This document shows, one piece after another, positions 33,882 through 44,486 of a stretch of DNA of 64,000 nucleotides. Source of the stretch: Burkholderiaceae bacterium (GTDB lineage Bacteria > Pseudomonadota > Gammaproteobacteria > Burkholderiales > Burkholderiaceae); the NCBI GenBank assembly GCA_947462685.1, contig CANHPL010000002.1:1-64000 (forward strand). The letters are read 5' to 3'. The notes beneath the pieces were generated by a model. The model was not told the DNA's origin, searched no databases, and saw only the letters and a list, made by a program, of their open reading frames with translations. Within the stretch, counting starts at the first letter, position 1. Every line of letters starts with the position of its first letter. The position numbers were made by a program, and so were the translations under genes.

Positions 33882-34472
33882 ATGAAAACTTTTAATATTT
33901 ACATGAAATTTCAACAACATACAAAATACACTTTAACGACTACTTTAGTTTTAGCGACTATGTTTAGTCATTTTTCCTTTGCTCAGTCCACTGAAGAGGC
34001 AGTTGCACCTGCCACACCCAAACAAAGTTTTTATGGCAAGGTAGCTGGAACTGTATCGGATAGTACTTCAGGCCTCATTAACAATGCGATGCAGTTAATT
34101 GGCGTGCGTTATCGTTGGGGTGAAAAAGTTCAGACCGGTTTTGATGCAAGTGCTTTTGTAAAATACGTGTTTAAAGATAACTTGGGCTTTTTATTTCCAG
34201 CGAAGACTGATGAAATGAGCAAAGTTGGATTACAAATTTCACGTGATAATTTAAAGCCGGGTGACTTGGTTTTCTTTAATACCTTACAGCGTGAGAATTC
34301 ACACGTTGGCATCTATGTTGGTGAAAATAAATTTATTCATGCACCCGCTCGTGGTTCTGGCGTGCGAGTGGACGATATGACTACTGTCTATTGGGATAAG
34401 CGTTTTGATGGTGCTCGCCGTGTCAATCCAGCGACCAAAGATAGTATGCAAATGGATAGCATTATCAAGTGA
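33882..34472 (+). CDS. NlpC/P60-like protein lacking the catalytic cysteine
   Basis: 196 residues from ATG 33882 (a TTG just before is less likely; no strong ribosome site). Signal peptide to about residue 35 (LVLATMFSHFSFAQS). The NlpC/P60 fold is clear: 'NNAMQLIGVRYRWGEKVQTGFDASAFVKYVF', 'LKPGDLVFFNTLQRENSHVGIYVGENKFIHAPARGSGVRV'. In active members the motif reads GFDCSGF; here the Cys position is Ala (codon GCA at 34146-34148, about residue 89), while both histidines (about 141 and 153) remain. The domain is full length and not frameshifted, so it may serve as a peptidoglycan-binding or regulatory pseudo-enzyme. A terminator follows. Confidence 0.85.
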   Translation: MKTFNIYMKFQQHTKYTLTTTLVLATMFSHFSFAQSTEEAVAPATPKQSFYGKVAGTVSDSTSGLINNAMQLIGVRYRWGEKVQTGFDASAFVKYVFKDNLGFLFPAKTDEMSKVGLQISRDNLKPGDLVFFNTLQRENSHVGIYVGENKFIHAPARGSGVRVDDMTTVYWDKRFDGARRVNPATKDSMQMDSIIK

Positions 34473-34487
34473 GTTTTTTTTATTCAA

Positions 34488-34520
34488 AAATAAAGGCAGC
34501 CTTGGCTGCCTTTATTTTTT
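34488..34520. terminator. Strong bidirectional terminator
   Basis: 14-bp perfect stem AAATAAAGGCAGCC/GGCTGCCTTTATTT with a TT loop, T-run after and A-run before. It ends both the NlpC/P60-like gene (plus) and the patatin-like gene (minus), whose last codons overlap it. Confidence 0.92.
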
Positions 34521-35441
34521 CTTGAATTCTTCAATTTTATTTTTCAATGTACTAATTTGTTGTTGCATGGCAATTTCTCCAGCCAAAATAGCGGCATTTC
34601 GAGATCTGAAGTCAGTACTTTTCATTTGGGGGAGTTGGGGAACCACTATTACTTCAGCGAGAGGTAATTCCCAATTGGTGATGCTGCGTCCCATAATTGT
34701 TGTTGTTTGTAATAAAGTTCCCAATATGCCACTCACTTGTTGATCTGATGGATCAGAGGAAATATTGACGGCGATGACAATATCTGCCCCTAAATTTTTA
34801 GTGAATTTAATTGGCACAGGAGAGGTTAGACCGCCATCAACATATTCCTTACCTTGAATGACTGTTGGCGTAAATATCCCAGGAACACTACTAGACGCTC
34901 TCACAGCTTGTCCAGTATCGCCTCGCTGAAATAAGATAGGATTACCTGTTTTTAAATCAGTGGCAACAATTCCAAGAGGAATTTTCATTTGCTCGATAAG
35001 GCGATTTTTGACTAGCTGATTGACTTTGGATTGTAGGGCATCACCCTTAATCATCCCCCCCATCTTTCCGGAGAATGGATTCGTCCAATCTGTAATTGTC
35101 GCCTCATCTAAGTCAATTGCAATTTGTTGAAGTTCATTCGCAGATATGCCTGAGGCGTAAATAGCACTGATCACGCTGCCAGCGCTGGTACCAACGATGA
35201 TATTGGGTTTGATGCCATTTGCTTCAAGGACTTTAATCACACCAATATGAGCAAAGCCCCGAGTAGCACCGCTTCCCAAGGCCAGGCCAATGACTGGATC
35301 CCTCATGAGGGGCGGAGATTTACTGACTGAACCCTGAGAAGTATCTTTGCCGGAATGCATCATCGAACAAGCATTCAGTACCAGGACACTCAGAATGAGT
35401 AAGAGATGTAAAAAGAAGCCATTAAAAGACATCAATTGCAT
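34512..35441 (-). CDS. Patatin-like phospholipase, lipoprotein
   Basis: About 309 residues from the Met at 35441, picked because it opens a lipoprotein signal peptide with lipobox 'LNAC'; a longer frame begins at 35552. Patatin landmarks: oxyanion loop 'GLALGSGATRGFAHIGVI', nucleophile Ser in 'IIVGTSAGSVISAIY', and catalytic Asp in 'YVDGGLTSPVPI'. Resembles the RssA/YlbK-type family. It would cleave acyl esters at the envelope. The start is not certain because no clear ribosome site is seen. Confidence 0.82.
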   Translation of the reverse strand: MQLMSFNGFFLHLLLILSVLVLNACSMMHSGKDTSQGSVSKSPPLMRDPVIGLALGSGATRGFAHIGVIKVLEANGIKPNIIVGTSAGSVISAIYASGISANELQQIAIDLDEATITDWTNPFSGKMGGMIKGDALQSKVNQLVKNRLIEQMKIPLGIVATDLKTGNPILFQRGDTGQAVRASSSVPGIFTPTVIQGKEYVDGGLTSPVPIKFTKNLGADIVIAVNISSDPSDQQVSGILGTLLQTTTIMGRSITNWELPLAEVIVVPQLPQMKSTDFRSRNAAILAGEIAMQQQISTLKNKIEEFKKK

Positions 35442-35741
35442 GCGCGATATGGGTTGTCGGTGATCGATAAGTGAATAATTCTTAAGAAGGGCATTAACTA
35501 TTTGGATTATCCTCAGGAATTCGATATAATAGCTTATTCGAGTAAAAAGCATATCCTAATTTGTTTAATTACGTACGTCTAATTAATTTTATTGGTCACC
35601 TTTGACACTAATACATTCGGCCTTTTCAGTTAGAAAAAAGTCAAATCGTTGCAAATAAAAACCATTGTGGATCGTTGAATTCCATCACTCTTTATAGAGT
35701 TAGTAGAAAGTTATTATTGAAAGCAATTTCAAACCTCACTT

Positions 35742-36431
35742 ATGATTGAAAACCATTACAAGCAAGTGCTTGAAACAGCACTTTTATGCAGTCCAGAACC
35801 GTTATCGATTAATGAACTCTCTCGCCTTTATGGTGATGAGGTTACCCCAGAAAATATTATTACTTGGTTACACGAATTACAAGGTGATTGGTCACAAAAA
35901 GGCATGGAGCTCGTCCATATTGCAACAGGTTGGCGTTTTCAAAGTCGGTTATCGATGCGTGAATATCTAGATCGAATGACGGTTGAAAAGCCGCCCAAAT
36001 ATTCACGTGCTGTGATGGAGACTTTGGCAATTATTGCCTATCGGCAACCAGTAACACGTGGTGAGATTGAAGAAATACGCGGCGTTACAGTGAGTTCGCA
36101 GATTATTCGCCAACTAGAAGATCGTCATTGGATTGAAGTCATTGGGCATAAAGATACTATTGGTAGGCCTGCACTATATGCCACGGCCAAGCAATTTTTG
36201 GACGATATGAGCATACCTAACTTGCAATCATTGCCTTCCTTGGAAGATGGTGTTGTGGTCGACCAGATTGCACAACAAGTTATTAATTTTGAGCAAAATT
36301 TATTGGATGAGTCTGCGATAGATAAAGCGATGGAAGAAGAGGTACAAAATTTAAGTACTGAGCATGAACCAAGTGAAGATGAAGAAGTTCAACACCCTGA
36401 ATTAGAAGAAAAGAAGCCGAATAATGACTGA
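35742..36431 (+). CDS. scpB: Segregation and condensation protein B
   Basis: 229 residues. Two winged helices: '[28 protein letters not shown]' and '[38 protein letters not shown]' then '[32 protein letters not shown]' are ScpB signatures. It acts with ScpA and SMC in chromosome condensation. A Glu-rich tail ends the protein. It overlaps rluB by eight bases. Confidence 0.93.
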   Translation: MIENHYKQVLETALLCSPEPLSINELSRLYGDEVTPENIITWLHELQGDWSQKGMELVHIATGWRFQSRLSMREYLDRMTVEKPPKYSRAVMETLAIIAYRQPVTRGEIEEIRGVTVSSQIIRQLEDRHWIEVIGHKDTIGRPALYATAKQFLDDMSIPNLQSLPSLEDGVVVDQIAQQVINFEQNLLDESAIDKAMEEEVQNLSTEHEPSEDEEVQHPELEEKKPNND

Positions 36432-38196
36432 AAACGATATACCTGATAGTGCACCGAAGTTGCCCAAAACGGAGCCATCAGAACAAAATGTAGTTACAGA
36501 TCAAGCTTCAGTTGGAACCAAAGAAGGTAATGTAGGGTCAGAGCCTAGACGTCCAAGAAATCCTCGATTTGGTCGCAAGGGCGGCAAATTTGGACCAAAG
36601 AGACCACGGTCTGAAGATGGTCCTCAAGAACTAGGACAAACATCTGAAGATGGCACATCCACACCTAAACCCAACAGACATCGCCCAGCTAGTCGAGGGC
36701 CACATGTAAGAGCTTCTGCTAGTAATAAACCTAACCCGCTTAAAGAGCAAAGTGAGATGTTGTTTGCACAGGTAGTCTCAGGTGAGTTTGATGCGATCCT
36801 AGAAACCCCAGAAAAGCCGCAAGCTACATTGAATGGCGATATGAATGATGATCATGCCCAATCTGTAATTGTTGATCCAAGTTTAAAAGCGCTTGAAGAT
36901 GCGCAATCGCGTGAATGGAAAGAGGATCAGGATGGTGAGTTATCTGAAGTCGAAGAAGCTATTCACCAATACCAATTCGCGAATGTCAATGAATTACCGA
37001 TGTCCATGCGAGATGAAGTGTGGTCAGATCTCGATGGCTTAGATGACGATGTTGAAGACGAAGATACCGTTAAATTACATAAAGTTCTAGCTGATGCTGG
37101 GATGGGATCACGTCGAGAAATGGAAGATTTAATTATTCAAGGGCGAGTCTCGGTGAATAGTATGCCAGCGCATATTGGTCAACGCATCGGTGCCACTGAT
37201 CAAGTTCGCATTAATGGTAAATTGGTGCATCGTAAAATTCAGACTAAACCACCGAGGGTTTTGATGTATCACAAACCGACGGGGGAAATTGTGAGTCAGT
37301 CCGATCCTGAAGGACGTCCAACCGTATTTGATCGTTTACCGAAAGCTAAAAATGGTCGATGGATCGCGGTAGGTCGTCTAGACTTTAATACCGAAGGATT
37401 ATTGCTATTTACCACGTCCGGAGAGTTAGCCAATCGACTCATGCATCCAAGATATGGTATTGAGAGGGAGTATGCAGTTCGTATTTTGGGAGAGTTAGAG
37501 CATGAACAAGCACAACTCTTAAAAAACGGTGTGACTCTAGAAGATGGCGTAGCTAAATTTTTACGACTGGCTGATGGAGGTGGTGATGGTGCCAATCGCT
37601 GGTATCAGGTTGCTTTGACTGAGGGTAAAAATCGCGAAGTTCGAAGAATGTTTGAGGCAGTAGGTCATATGGTTTCTAGGTTAATTCGAACAAGATATGG
37701 AATATTTGTACTTCCTCCTCGTTTAAGAAGAGGGCAGTTTGATGAAGTGCCGGCAGATCAAGTTGTGCAACTTATGAAAATGGCAGGTTTAAAAACTGCT
37801 AATCTAGCTCTTTCTGGCCCAGGCAAACCACAGCAACGTGGTCATGACCGTCAGCAAGATAGTCATGGACAGCCAGATCCTATGCAAACGTCTGTGTCCT
37901 ATTGGGGGTCTCGAGAAGCTCTCAAGATGGCAGATGGTCATTTAGGCCTAACTCAGCACAAAAACGGTCAAAACGGTCAAAGCGGTAATGGACACCAGCC
38001 TTCTGGTGCGAAGAAAAATGGTCGAAGTAATCCAGGTCGACCAGGTGCAAGAGTATCCCACGAACATGGATTTGCAGGAGCGGCTGGAAATGGCAACCCA
38101 AATTCACGTAACACGCGGAATTCAAGAAATCCGACCAATAGACCAAAATCCAACTTTAAAGGCCCTAGAACAAAGAAATCTAGTGATTTAGGATAA
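36424..38196 (+). CDS. rluB: 23S rRNA pseudouridine synthase RluB with long disordered tails
   Basis: 590 residues. The core, about 213-445, has the S4 domain ('[29 protein letters not shown]') and the catalytic Asp in '[27 protein letters not shown]' (about residue 320). It is flanked by an N-terminal 210-residue low-complexity region rich in Pro, Arg, Glu and Ser and a C-terminal 145-residue tail rich in Gln, Asn, Gly, Arg and His. Such extensions are typical of betaproteobacterial RluB; here they exceed the core. RluB modifies U2605 in domain V of 23S rRNA. Confidence 0.9.
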   Translation: MTENDIPDSAPKLPKTEPSEQNVVTDQASVGTKEGNVGSEPRRPRNPRFGRKGGKFGPKRPRSEDGPQELGQTSEDGTSTPKPNRHRPASRGPHVRASASNKPNPLKEQSEMLFAQVVSGEFDAILETPEKPQATLNGDMNDDHAQSVIVDPSLKALEDAQSREWKEDQDGELSEVEEAIHQYQFANVNELPMSMRDEVWSDLDGLDDDVEDEDTVKLHKVLADAGMGSRREMEDLIIQGRVSVNSMPAHIGQRIGATDQVRINGKLVHRKIQTKPPRVLMYHKPTGEIVSQSDPEGRPTVFDRLPKAKNGRWIAVGRLDFNTEGLLLFTTSGELANRLMHPRYGIEREYAVRILGELEHEQAQLLKNGVTLEDGVAKFLRLADGGGDGANRWYQVALTEGKNREVRRMFEAVGHMVSRLIRTRYGIFVLPPRLRRGQFDEVPADQVVQLMKMAGLKTANLALSGPGKPQQRGHDRQQDSHGQPDPMQTSVSYWGSREALKMADGHLGLTQHKNGQNGQSGNGHQPSGAKKNGRSNPGRPGARVSHEHGFAGAAGNGNPNSRNTRNSRNPTNRPKSNFKGPRTKKSSDLG

Positions 38197-38244
38197 ATTC
38201 GTATATAATCCTATTTTGCTAGAATTTGTAAAAGTTTTAGTAAG

Positions 38245-38270
38245 AAATGGGCATTTGCCCATTTTTTTTT
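38245..38270 (+). terminator. Intrinsic terminator after rluB
   Basis: 8-bp stem AAATGGGC/GCCCATTT, loop ATTT, and a run of nine Ts, 49 bases after the rluB stop and before rimP. Confidence 0.9.
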
Positions 38271-38298
38271 GCACAAAATGGTTTTTTGAAGTTGAATA

Positions 38299-38796
38299 AT
38301 GATGGTTAATCCAAACCAAGTGATTACTGAAGTAGTAGAAAACCTAGGGTACCAGCTCGTTGATATTGAACGAGAAGGGAGAGGTTTACTGCGCGTTACT
38401 ATTGAAAATAAAGACTTCAATATCTTAATTAATGTGGGTGATTGTGAAAAAGTTAGCCATCAATTAACTTACACATTACCTGTCGAAAATATTCCATTTG
38501 AGAGATTAGAAGTTTCTTCTCCAGGGGTGGACCGCATTTTGATAACTTCGCAAGACTTTGAGCGTTTTCAGGGTTTGGAGATTTCATTAAAGCTTCACAT
38601 CGCAATGGGTAGTCGTAAAAATTTTACTGGGGTTTTGCAGGGTCTGTTGAGTGGTGACCCGCAGTCTCGGGATGCAGTTTGGGGATTGTTGATTGAGCCG
38701 AAGCCTGGTGAGCCAGCAATGCTTGAGTTTTCATTGGCCGACGTTGATAAAGCGCGGTTAGTTCCAGTACTTGATTTCAAAGGAAAAAAATCATGA
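38299..38796 (+). CDS. rimP: Ribosome maturation factor RimP
   Basis: 165 residues; start at 38299 or 38302. N-terminal domain '[25 protein letters not shown]', the RimP motif '[21 protein letters not shown]', and a C-terminal SH3-like part. It acts in maturation of the 30S subunit. The stop overlaps nusA's ATG (ATGA). Confidence 0.92.
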   Translation: MMVNPNQVITEVVENLGYQLVDIEREGRGLLRVTIENKDFNILINVGDCEKVSHQLTYTLPVENIPFERLEVSSPGVDRILITSQDFERFQGLEISLKLHIAMGSRKNFTGVLQGLLSGDPQSRDAVWGLLIEPKPGEPAMLEFSLADVDKARLVPVLDFKGKKS

Positions 38797-40259
38797 GTCG
38801 TGAAGTTCTCCTCTTAGTGGATGCATTAGCACACGAAAAAAACGTTGATCGTGTAATTGTTTTTGAAGCCTTGGAAATGGCATTGGCTTCTGCAACTAAA
38901 AAGCGTTATGACCTAGAAGTAGATATTCGCGTTGCGATTGATCGTCAGACGGGTGAGTATGAATCTTTTCGACGTTGGTTAGTTGTTCCAAGTGAATCTG
39001 GTTTACAGGAACCGGATAAAGAAATTTTGTTATTCGAAGCTCAAGAAGAAATTCCGGACATTGAGACTGGTGAATATATTGAAGAACAAATTGAGTCTGA
39101 AGCATTTGGCCGCATTGGCGCACAAACTGCTAAGCAAGTAATTTTGCAACGTATTCGTGATGCAGAGCGTGAGCAAATTCTGAATGATTTCTTAGAGCGT
39201 GGTGAAAAAATTATGAACGGTACGGTTAAACGTGCTGACAAAAACGGTCTAATTATTGAATCTGGACGCGTAGAAGCTTTATTACGCCGTGATCAAATGA
39301 TTCCAAAGGAAAATTTAAGAAGTGGTGATCGTGTTCGCGCTTATATTTTGAAAGTAGATCGTGAAGCTCGTGGGCCACAAATTGAATTATCTAGAACATG
39401 CCCTGAGTTTTTGCTTAAATTATTTGAAAACGAAGTACCGGAAATTGAGCAAGGATTATTAGAGTTAAAAGGGGCTGCTAGAGATCCTGGTATTCGCGCG
39501 AAAATTGCAGTTGTAACTCACGATAAACGTATCGATCCTATTGGGACTTGTGTTGGTGTTCGCGGAACACGTGTAACAGCCGTCAGAAATGAAGTTGCTG
39601 GTGAAGCGGTTGATATTGTGTTGTGGTCAGATGATCCGGCACAGTTTGTCATCGGCGCATTAGCTCCTGCACAAGTATCTTCAATTGTTGTTGACGAAGA
39701 AAAACATGTAATGGATGTGGTTGTTGATGAAGATAATTTAGCGATTGCGATCGGTCGAAGTGGTCAAAATGTTCGTTTAGCTAGTGAGTTAACTGGTTGG
39801 CAGATCAATATCATGACTCCTGAGGAGTCTGCGAAAAAACTAGAAGATGAAGTGCATAAAGTGCGTGAACTTTTTATGGCGAAATTGGACGTTGATGCTG
39901 AAGTTGCTGATATTTTGATCGAAGAAGGTTTCAATAGTTTAGAGGAAGTTGCTTATGTTCCCTTAAGTGAAATGCTTGAAATAGAGGCATTTGACGAGGA
40001 TACTGTGAATGAGTTACGTACGCGAGCAAGAGATTCTCTTGAAGCGGTTGATCATACTGCTGGCGATGAAGTTTCTCAAGAGTTAAGTTCTGTCGAAGGC
40101 ATTACACCTCAAATTATTGAGCAATTAAATGCGCAACAAATCTCGACTCGTGATGATTTAGCTGAACTCGCAGTTGATGAGTTAGTTGAAATGACACAGA
40201 TGGATGAAGAGAGTGCCAAGACTTTGATTATGACGGCACGAGCACATTGGTTTAATTAA
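38793..40259 (+). CDS. nusA: Transcription termination/antitermination factor NusA
   Basis: 488 residues. N-terminal domain, S1 domain ('[22 protein letters not shown]'), two KH domains ('[28 protein letters not shown]' and '[23 protein letters not shown]'), and two C-terminal acidic repeats (AR1, AR2: '[17 protein letters not shown]' and '[20 protein letters not shown]'). The tail repeats match enterobacterial-type NusA. Confidence 0.95.
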   Translation: MSREVLLLVDALAHEKNVDRVIVFEALEMALASATKKRYDLEVDIRVAIDRQTGEYESFRRWLVVPSESGLQEPDKEILLFEAQEEIPDIETGEYIEEQIESEAFGRIGAQTAKQVILQRIRDAEREQILNDFLERGEKIMNGTVKRADKNGLIIESGRVEALLRRDQMIPKENLRSGDRVRAYILKVDREARGPQIELSRTCPEFLLKLFENEVPEIEQGLLELKGAARDPGIRAKIAVVTHDKRIDPIGTCVGVRGTRVTAVRNEVAGEAVDIVLWSDDPAQFVIGALAPAQVSSIVVDEEKHVMDVVVDEDNLAIAIGRSGQNVRLASELTGWQINIMTPEESAKKLEDEVHKVRELFMAKLDVDAEVADILIEEGFNSLEEVAYVPLSEMLEIEAFDEDTVNELRTRARDSLEAVDHTAGDEVSQELSSVEGITPQIIEQLNAQQISTRDDLAELAVDELVEMTQMDEESAKTLIMTARAHWFN

Positions 40260-40273
40260 AAAAGAGGGATCGC

Positions 40274-43060
40274 ATGTCGACCACAACTGTAAAGATATTG
40301 GCTGAAGAGTTAAAGCGTTCGACCGACAATGTCCTTGAGCAATTGCGGTTGATTGGTATTGAAAAGCAAGAAGTAACAGATACGCTTACGGATAAAGAGA
40401 AGAAGGCACTATTGGATCATATTGAAAAAACACCGGCACCAACAGACGCTAGTGGTAGAAAAAAAATAACGTTAACCAAGCGTGAAACGAGTGAAATTCG
40501 TCAATCAGACTCTGCGGGAAGAACTCGAACAGTTCAAGTAGAAGTTCGAAAAAAACGTGTTTTGGTTAAGCAGGATGAGACTCCAATTGTCGAAGTTTCA
40601 CCATCGCCAGCAATCATTGAAACGGTTAAGCCAATTCTTGATGAGCAGGAATTAGCCAAGCGTGAAGCTGAAGCAAATCGTCAAGCGGAATTATTGGCTA
40701 GGCAAGAAGCTGAATTGCATGCGGCTAATGAAGAGAAAAAGATGAAGCAGCAAGCCGCTAAAGAGGCTGCAGAGCTTGCCAATAAGCAATCAGAGGAGTC
40801 AGAAGGCAACGATTCCGTAAAAAAAGCTGATGCTGAAGTTGCCAAATCACCTGCAGTACCAACAACGCCAGTTGTTGAAGAAAAAGACGCAGCTGAAGAG
40901 GCTTTAAAATCGATTCGAGCAAGAAGAGCAGTCGCTGAGGCTGAGGCATTAGCAATACGTGAAATGATGAGTACCCCTTCAAAAGTATTGAAGGCACCCC
41001 CCCCACCTGCGCCTCCTGTCGCAGAAGATAAAAAAGGCACCTTACACAAGCCAGTCAAAGCTGAAGGTGCGGATGACAAGAAAAAAGCACTCCTTAAGCC
41101 GACTGGGAAATTAATTAAGACTACCGAGACTTCTTCCACATGGCAAGAAGAAGGTGTGAAGAAAAAAACAACTCTAAAAACTCGCGGCGACTCTACTGGT
41201 GGTTTGGGTGGCGGTTGGAGAAGCGGTGGTAGTAAAAAGAAATCACACGCATCTCAATCGGATGTAGCTACTAATTTCGTAGCGCCGACAGAGCCAGTCA
41301 TCCGAGATGTACACATACCTGAAACTATCACTGTTGCTGATCTATCTCATAAAATGGCAGTTAAAGCAGCTGAAGTAATTAAGCTTTTGATGGGTATGGG
41401 GCAAATGGTAACCATTAATCAAGTTCTAGATCAAGATACAGCGATGATCATTGTTCAAGAGATGGGTCACGTGGCACATGCTGCTAAATTAGATGACCCA
41501 GAGTTAGATCTTGGAGAGCAGCAAGCTCAGGGTGATCAAGAACAATTTACACGTCCTCCAGTTGTTACTGTCATGGGTCACGTTGATCACGGTAAAACTT
41601 CATTACTCGATAAAATTCGGTTTTCAAAAGTTGCATCGGGTGAGGCGGGCGGTATTACGCAACATATTGGAGCGTATCACGTTGAAACTCCACGTGGCAT
41701 GATTACTTTCTTAGATACTCCCGGTCACGAAGCATTTACTGCGATGCGTGCTCGTGGTGCTCAAGCGACTGATATTGTTATTTTGGTCGTGGCTGCAGAT
41801 GATGGTGTAATGCCTCAAACAAAAGAGGCAATTGCGCATGCCAAAGCAGCGGGTGTGCCGATTGTGGTTGCGGTAAATAAGATTGACAAGCCAGAAGCAA
41901 ATGCTGAACGAGTCAAACAAGAGCTTGTTGCGGAACAGGTTGTACCGGAAGAGTATGGCGGCGATTCTCCATTTATTGAAGTATCCGCTAAGACCGGTAT
42001 TGGTATTGATAATTTGTTAGAAAACGTTCTTTTACAAGCCGAAGTCTTGGAATTAAAAGCACCAGTTCGTGCACCAGCCAAAGGCTTGGTTATTGAAGCA
42101 AGATTAGATAAAGGTAAAGGACCGGTAGCAACCATATTGGTCCAAAGTGGCACATTAAAACGTGGCGATATGTTGCTCGTTGGACAGTCCTTTGGACGTG
42201 TCAGAGCAATGTTAGATGAAAATGGTAAGCCTTGTAATGAGGCTGGTCCGTCAATCCCTGTTGAGATTCAAGGTTTATCTGAAGTACCAGCTGCAGGAGA
42301 AGATGTTTTAGTGGTATCAGATGAGCGTAAAGCCCGAGAAATCGCGCTCTTCCGTCAAGGTAAATATAGAGATGTCAAACTTGCTAAGCAACAAGCTGTC
42401 AAACTAGAGAACATGTTTGATAATGTTGGGGAGGGCAGTGTTGAGACTAAGTTTTTACCTATCATTATTAAAGCAGACGTTCAAGGTTCACAAGAAGCTT
42501 TAGCTCAATCCTTAACGAAGCTTTCCACACCAGAAGTTCGGGTACAAATCGTGCATGCGGCTGTAGGTGGTATTACTGAGACTGATATCAATTTAGCGGT
42601 AGCCTCAAAAGCAGTTGTGATGGGCTTTAATTCGCGAGCGGATGCATTGGCTCGTAAGTTAGCCGAATCCAACGGTGTTGATATTCGTTATTACAACATT
42701 ATTTATGATGCTGTAGATGAAATCAAGGCGGCGATGAGTGGCATGCTTACACCTGATAAGAAGGAAGAAATCACCGGCATGGTTGAGATTCGTCAAGTCT
42801 TTGCTGTATCCAAAATTGGCTCCATTGCGGGTTGCTTGGTTATCGATGGTGTAGTTAAACGCACTTCTAAAGCAAGACTGCTTCGTGACAATGTGGTCGT
42901 TTGGTCGGGTGAGTTAGATTCCTTGAAACGTTTTAAAGATGATGCAAAAGAAGTGCGTGCAGGTCTTGAATGTGGACTTTCTCTGAAAAACTACAACGAT
43001 ATTAAAGAGGGTGATCAATTAGAGATCTTTGAAGTGACGGAAGTTGCAAGAACTTTATAA
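40274..43060 (+). CDS. infB: Translation initiation factor IF-2
   Basis: 928 residues, full length. N-terminal IF2 subdomain (about 1-55), a long Ala/Lys/Glu-rich linker (about 60-330), then the GTPase: G1 'GHVDHGKT' (about 435-442), '[15 protein letters not shown]', 'NKIDKPEAN'. C-terminal domains bind initiator tRNA. Fourteen bases after nusA, in the rimP-nusA-infB-rbfA-truB operon. Confidence 0.96.
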   Translation: MSTTTVKILAEELKRSTDNVLEQLRLIGIEKQEVTDTLTDKEKKALLDHIEKTPAPTDASGRKKITLTKRETSEIRQSDSAGRTRTVQVEVRKKRVLVKQDETPIVEVSPSPAIIETVKPILDEQELAKREAEANRQAELLARQEAELHAANEEKKMKQQAAKEAAELANKQSEESEGNDSVKKADAEVAKSPAVPTTPVVEEKDAAEEALKSIRARRAVAEAEALAIREMMSTPSKVLKAPPPPAPPVAEDKKGTLHKPVKAEGADDKKKALLKPTGKLIKTTETSSTWQEEGVKKKTTLKTRGDSTGGLGGGWRSGGSKKKSHASQSDVATNFVAPTEPVIRDVHIPETITVADLSHKMAVKAAEVIKLLMGMGQMVTINQVLDQDTAMIIVQEMGHVAHAAKLDDPELDLGEQQAQGDQEQFTRPPVVTVMGHVDHGKTSLLDKIRFSKVASGEAGGITQHIGAYHVETPRGMITFLDTPGHEAFTAMRARGAQATDIVILVVAADDGVMPQTKEAIAHAKAAGVPIVVAVNKIDKPEANAERVKQELVAEQVVPEEYGGDSPFIEVSAKTGIGIDNLLENVLLQAEVLELKAPVRAPAKGLVIEARLDKGKGPVATILVQSGTLKRGDMLLVGQSFGRVRAMLDENGKPCNEAGPSIPVEIQGLSEVPAAGEDVLVVSDERKAREIALFRQGKYRDVKLAKQQAVKLENMFDNVGEGSVETKFLPIIIKADVQGSQEALAQSLTKLSTPEVRVQIVHAAVGGITETDINLAVASKAVVMGFNSRADALARKLAESNGVDIRYYNIIYDAVDEIKAAMSGMLTPDKKEEITGMVEIRQVFAVSKIGSIAGCLVIDGVVKRTSKARLLRDNVVVWSGELDSLKRFKDDAKEVRAGLECGLSLKNYNDIKEGDQLEIFEVTEVARTL

Positions 43061-43066
43061 AATTTC

Positions 43067-43444
43067 ATGGCAAAAGCTCCTAAACACCGCAACCAACGCG
43101 TTGCGGATCAAATCCAGAGGGATTTGGCACAGATCATTCCACAGGAGATTCGTGACTCCTCCATAGGCCTTGTTACCTTGCAATCGGTTGAGTTAACTCC
43201 AGATATGGCACATGCCAAAGTTTACTACTCTGTTTTAGGGGCAGATCCAGAAATTGCCGCGCGTATTTTTAAAGAAAAAGCTGGTTTATTGCATTCGATT
43301 CTTTTTAAACGTTTGCATATTCACACAGTTCCTACATTGCATTTTTTTCATGATCAATCTATAGAGCGCGGTATTGAAATGTCACGTTTAATTGATCGTG
43401 CCTTACAAAGCTCTGTTCCGGAAAACCCCAAAGAGGATCTTTAA
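43067..43444 (+). CDS. rbfA: 30S ribosome-binding factor RbfA
   Basis: 125 residues with KH-like fold: '[47 protein letters not shown]' and '[31 protein letters not shown]'. Needed for 16S rRNA maturation and cold adaptation. Overlaps truB by one base (TAATG). Confidence 0.93.
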   Translation: MAKAPKHRNQRVADQIQRDLAQIIPQEIRDSSIGLVTLQSVELTPDMAHAKVYYSVLGADPEIAARIFKEKAGLLHSILFKRLHIHTVPTLHFFHDQSIERGIEMSRLIDRALQSSVPENPKEDL

Positions 43445-44463
43445 TGCGCAATGAAACATTGCGCTGGACTGATGGGGTTGTACTACTAGACAAACCCCGC
43501 GGTATCAGCTCTCAAAAAGCAGTGACTATGGTCAAGCATGCTTGTCATGCAGATAAAGCAGGTCATACCGGAACTTTAGATCCATTGGCAACTGGTTTGT
43601 TAGCTGTTTGTTTGGGAGAGGCAACTAAGTACTCCCAAGATTTATTCAATGCGGATAAATCATATGTTGCCACGATATTGTTTGGCGTAAAAACAGATAC
43701 TGGTGATGCCGAAGGAAAGATCATTGCTCGTGCAGATGAGCCTTTGAATCTATGGATTGAAAGTTTTGCTGAGCAATTACAGCAAATAGTACCTCGATTT
43801 ATGGGGAAAATTGCTCAAGTACCACCTATGTATTCAGCGATTAAGCGGGATGGCAGACCTCTATACGCTTATGCAAGAGAAGGAGAAATGTTTGAACTTG
43901 AAGCAAGACAGATTCAGATAACAGAATTAGAAGTTTTATCTTGTGCATGGCCAGTTGCTGTCATTAAAGTGAGTTGTAGTAAGGGTACTTATATCCGTAG
44001 CTTAATCTCTGATATGGGGGATGCCTTAGGATGTGGAGCACATATGACAGAACTGCGGAGAACTCGGATTGGACATTTGCACTTGAGAGAATCTCAATCA
44101 ATGGAAGATATAACAGGTAATGTCAAATTGATGGAAGTTGATTCATTAATTACCCATGTACCAGCCATTGTTTTAGAACATCATCTTGCTTTGCGCCTAA
44201 AAATGGGGCAGAGGATTAATGTGCGAGAATTTCTTTCTCAAGAATCAGAAGATTTTTTGAGTCAACCAGTACTCCGAATTTATCATTTACAGCAAAACTC
44301 CAAGCAATTTATGGGGCTCGTAGATCAAAAAAATGGAGTATTACATCCCAAAAGATTACTAGCAACCGATCGTTTGGAGAACATATTAGAACAAGGACTT
44401 ATTTCACAATATTTCAGTACTGACATACCAATCAAGCATCATTTACAGAATTCTCATTTTTAG
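43444..44463 (+). CDS. truB: tRNA pseudouridine-55 synthase TruB
   Basis: 339 residues. 'VVLLDKPRGISSQKAVTMVKHACHADKAGHTGTLDPLATGLL' contains the catalytic Asp (about residue 48); 'VPPMYSAIKRDGRPLYAYAREG' and 'CSKGTYIRSLISDMGDALGCGAHMTELRRTRIG' confirm TruB. Makes the T-loop pseudouridine of tRNAs. Somewhat longer than usual at the C-terminus. Confidence 0.94.
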   Translation: MRNETLRWTDGVVLLDKPRGISSQKAVTMVKHACHADKAGHTGTLDPLATGLLAVCLGEATKYSQDLFNADKSYVATILFGVKTDTGDAEGKIIARADEPLNLWIESFAEQLQQIVPRFMGKIAQVPPMYSAIKRDGRPLYAYAREGEMFELEARQIQITELEVLSCAWPVAVIKVSCSKGTYIRSLISDMGDALGCGAHMTELRRTRIGHLHLRESQSMEDITGNVKLMEVDSLITHVPAIVLEHHLALRLKMGQRINVREFLSQESEDFLSQPVLRIYHLQQNSKQFMGLVDQKNGVLHPKRLLATDRLENILEQGLISQYFSTDIPIKHHLQNSHF

Positions 44464-44486
44464 TTTTTATTTTTGAAAGTATTACG

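Noticed and set aside
38204-38209. TATAAT just after rluB as a rimP operon promoter
   Set aside because: No good -35 at the right distance and the strong terminator at 38245 would lie downstream of it.
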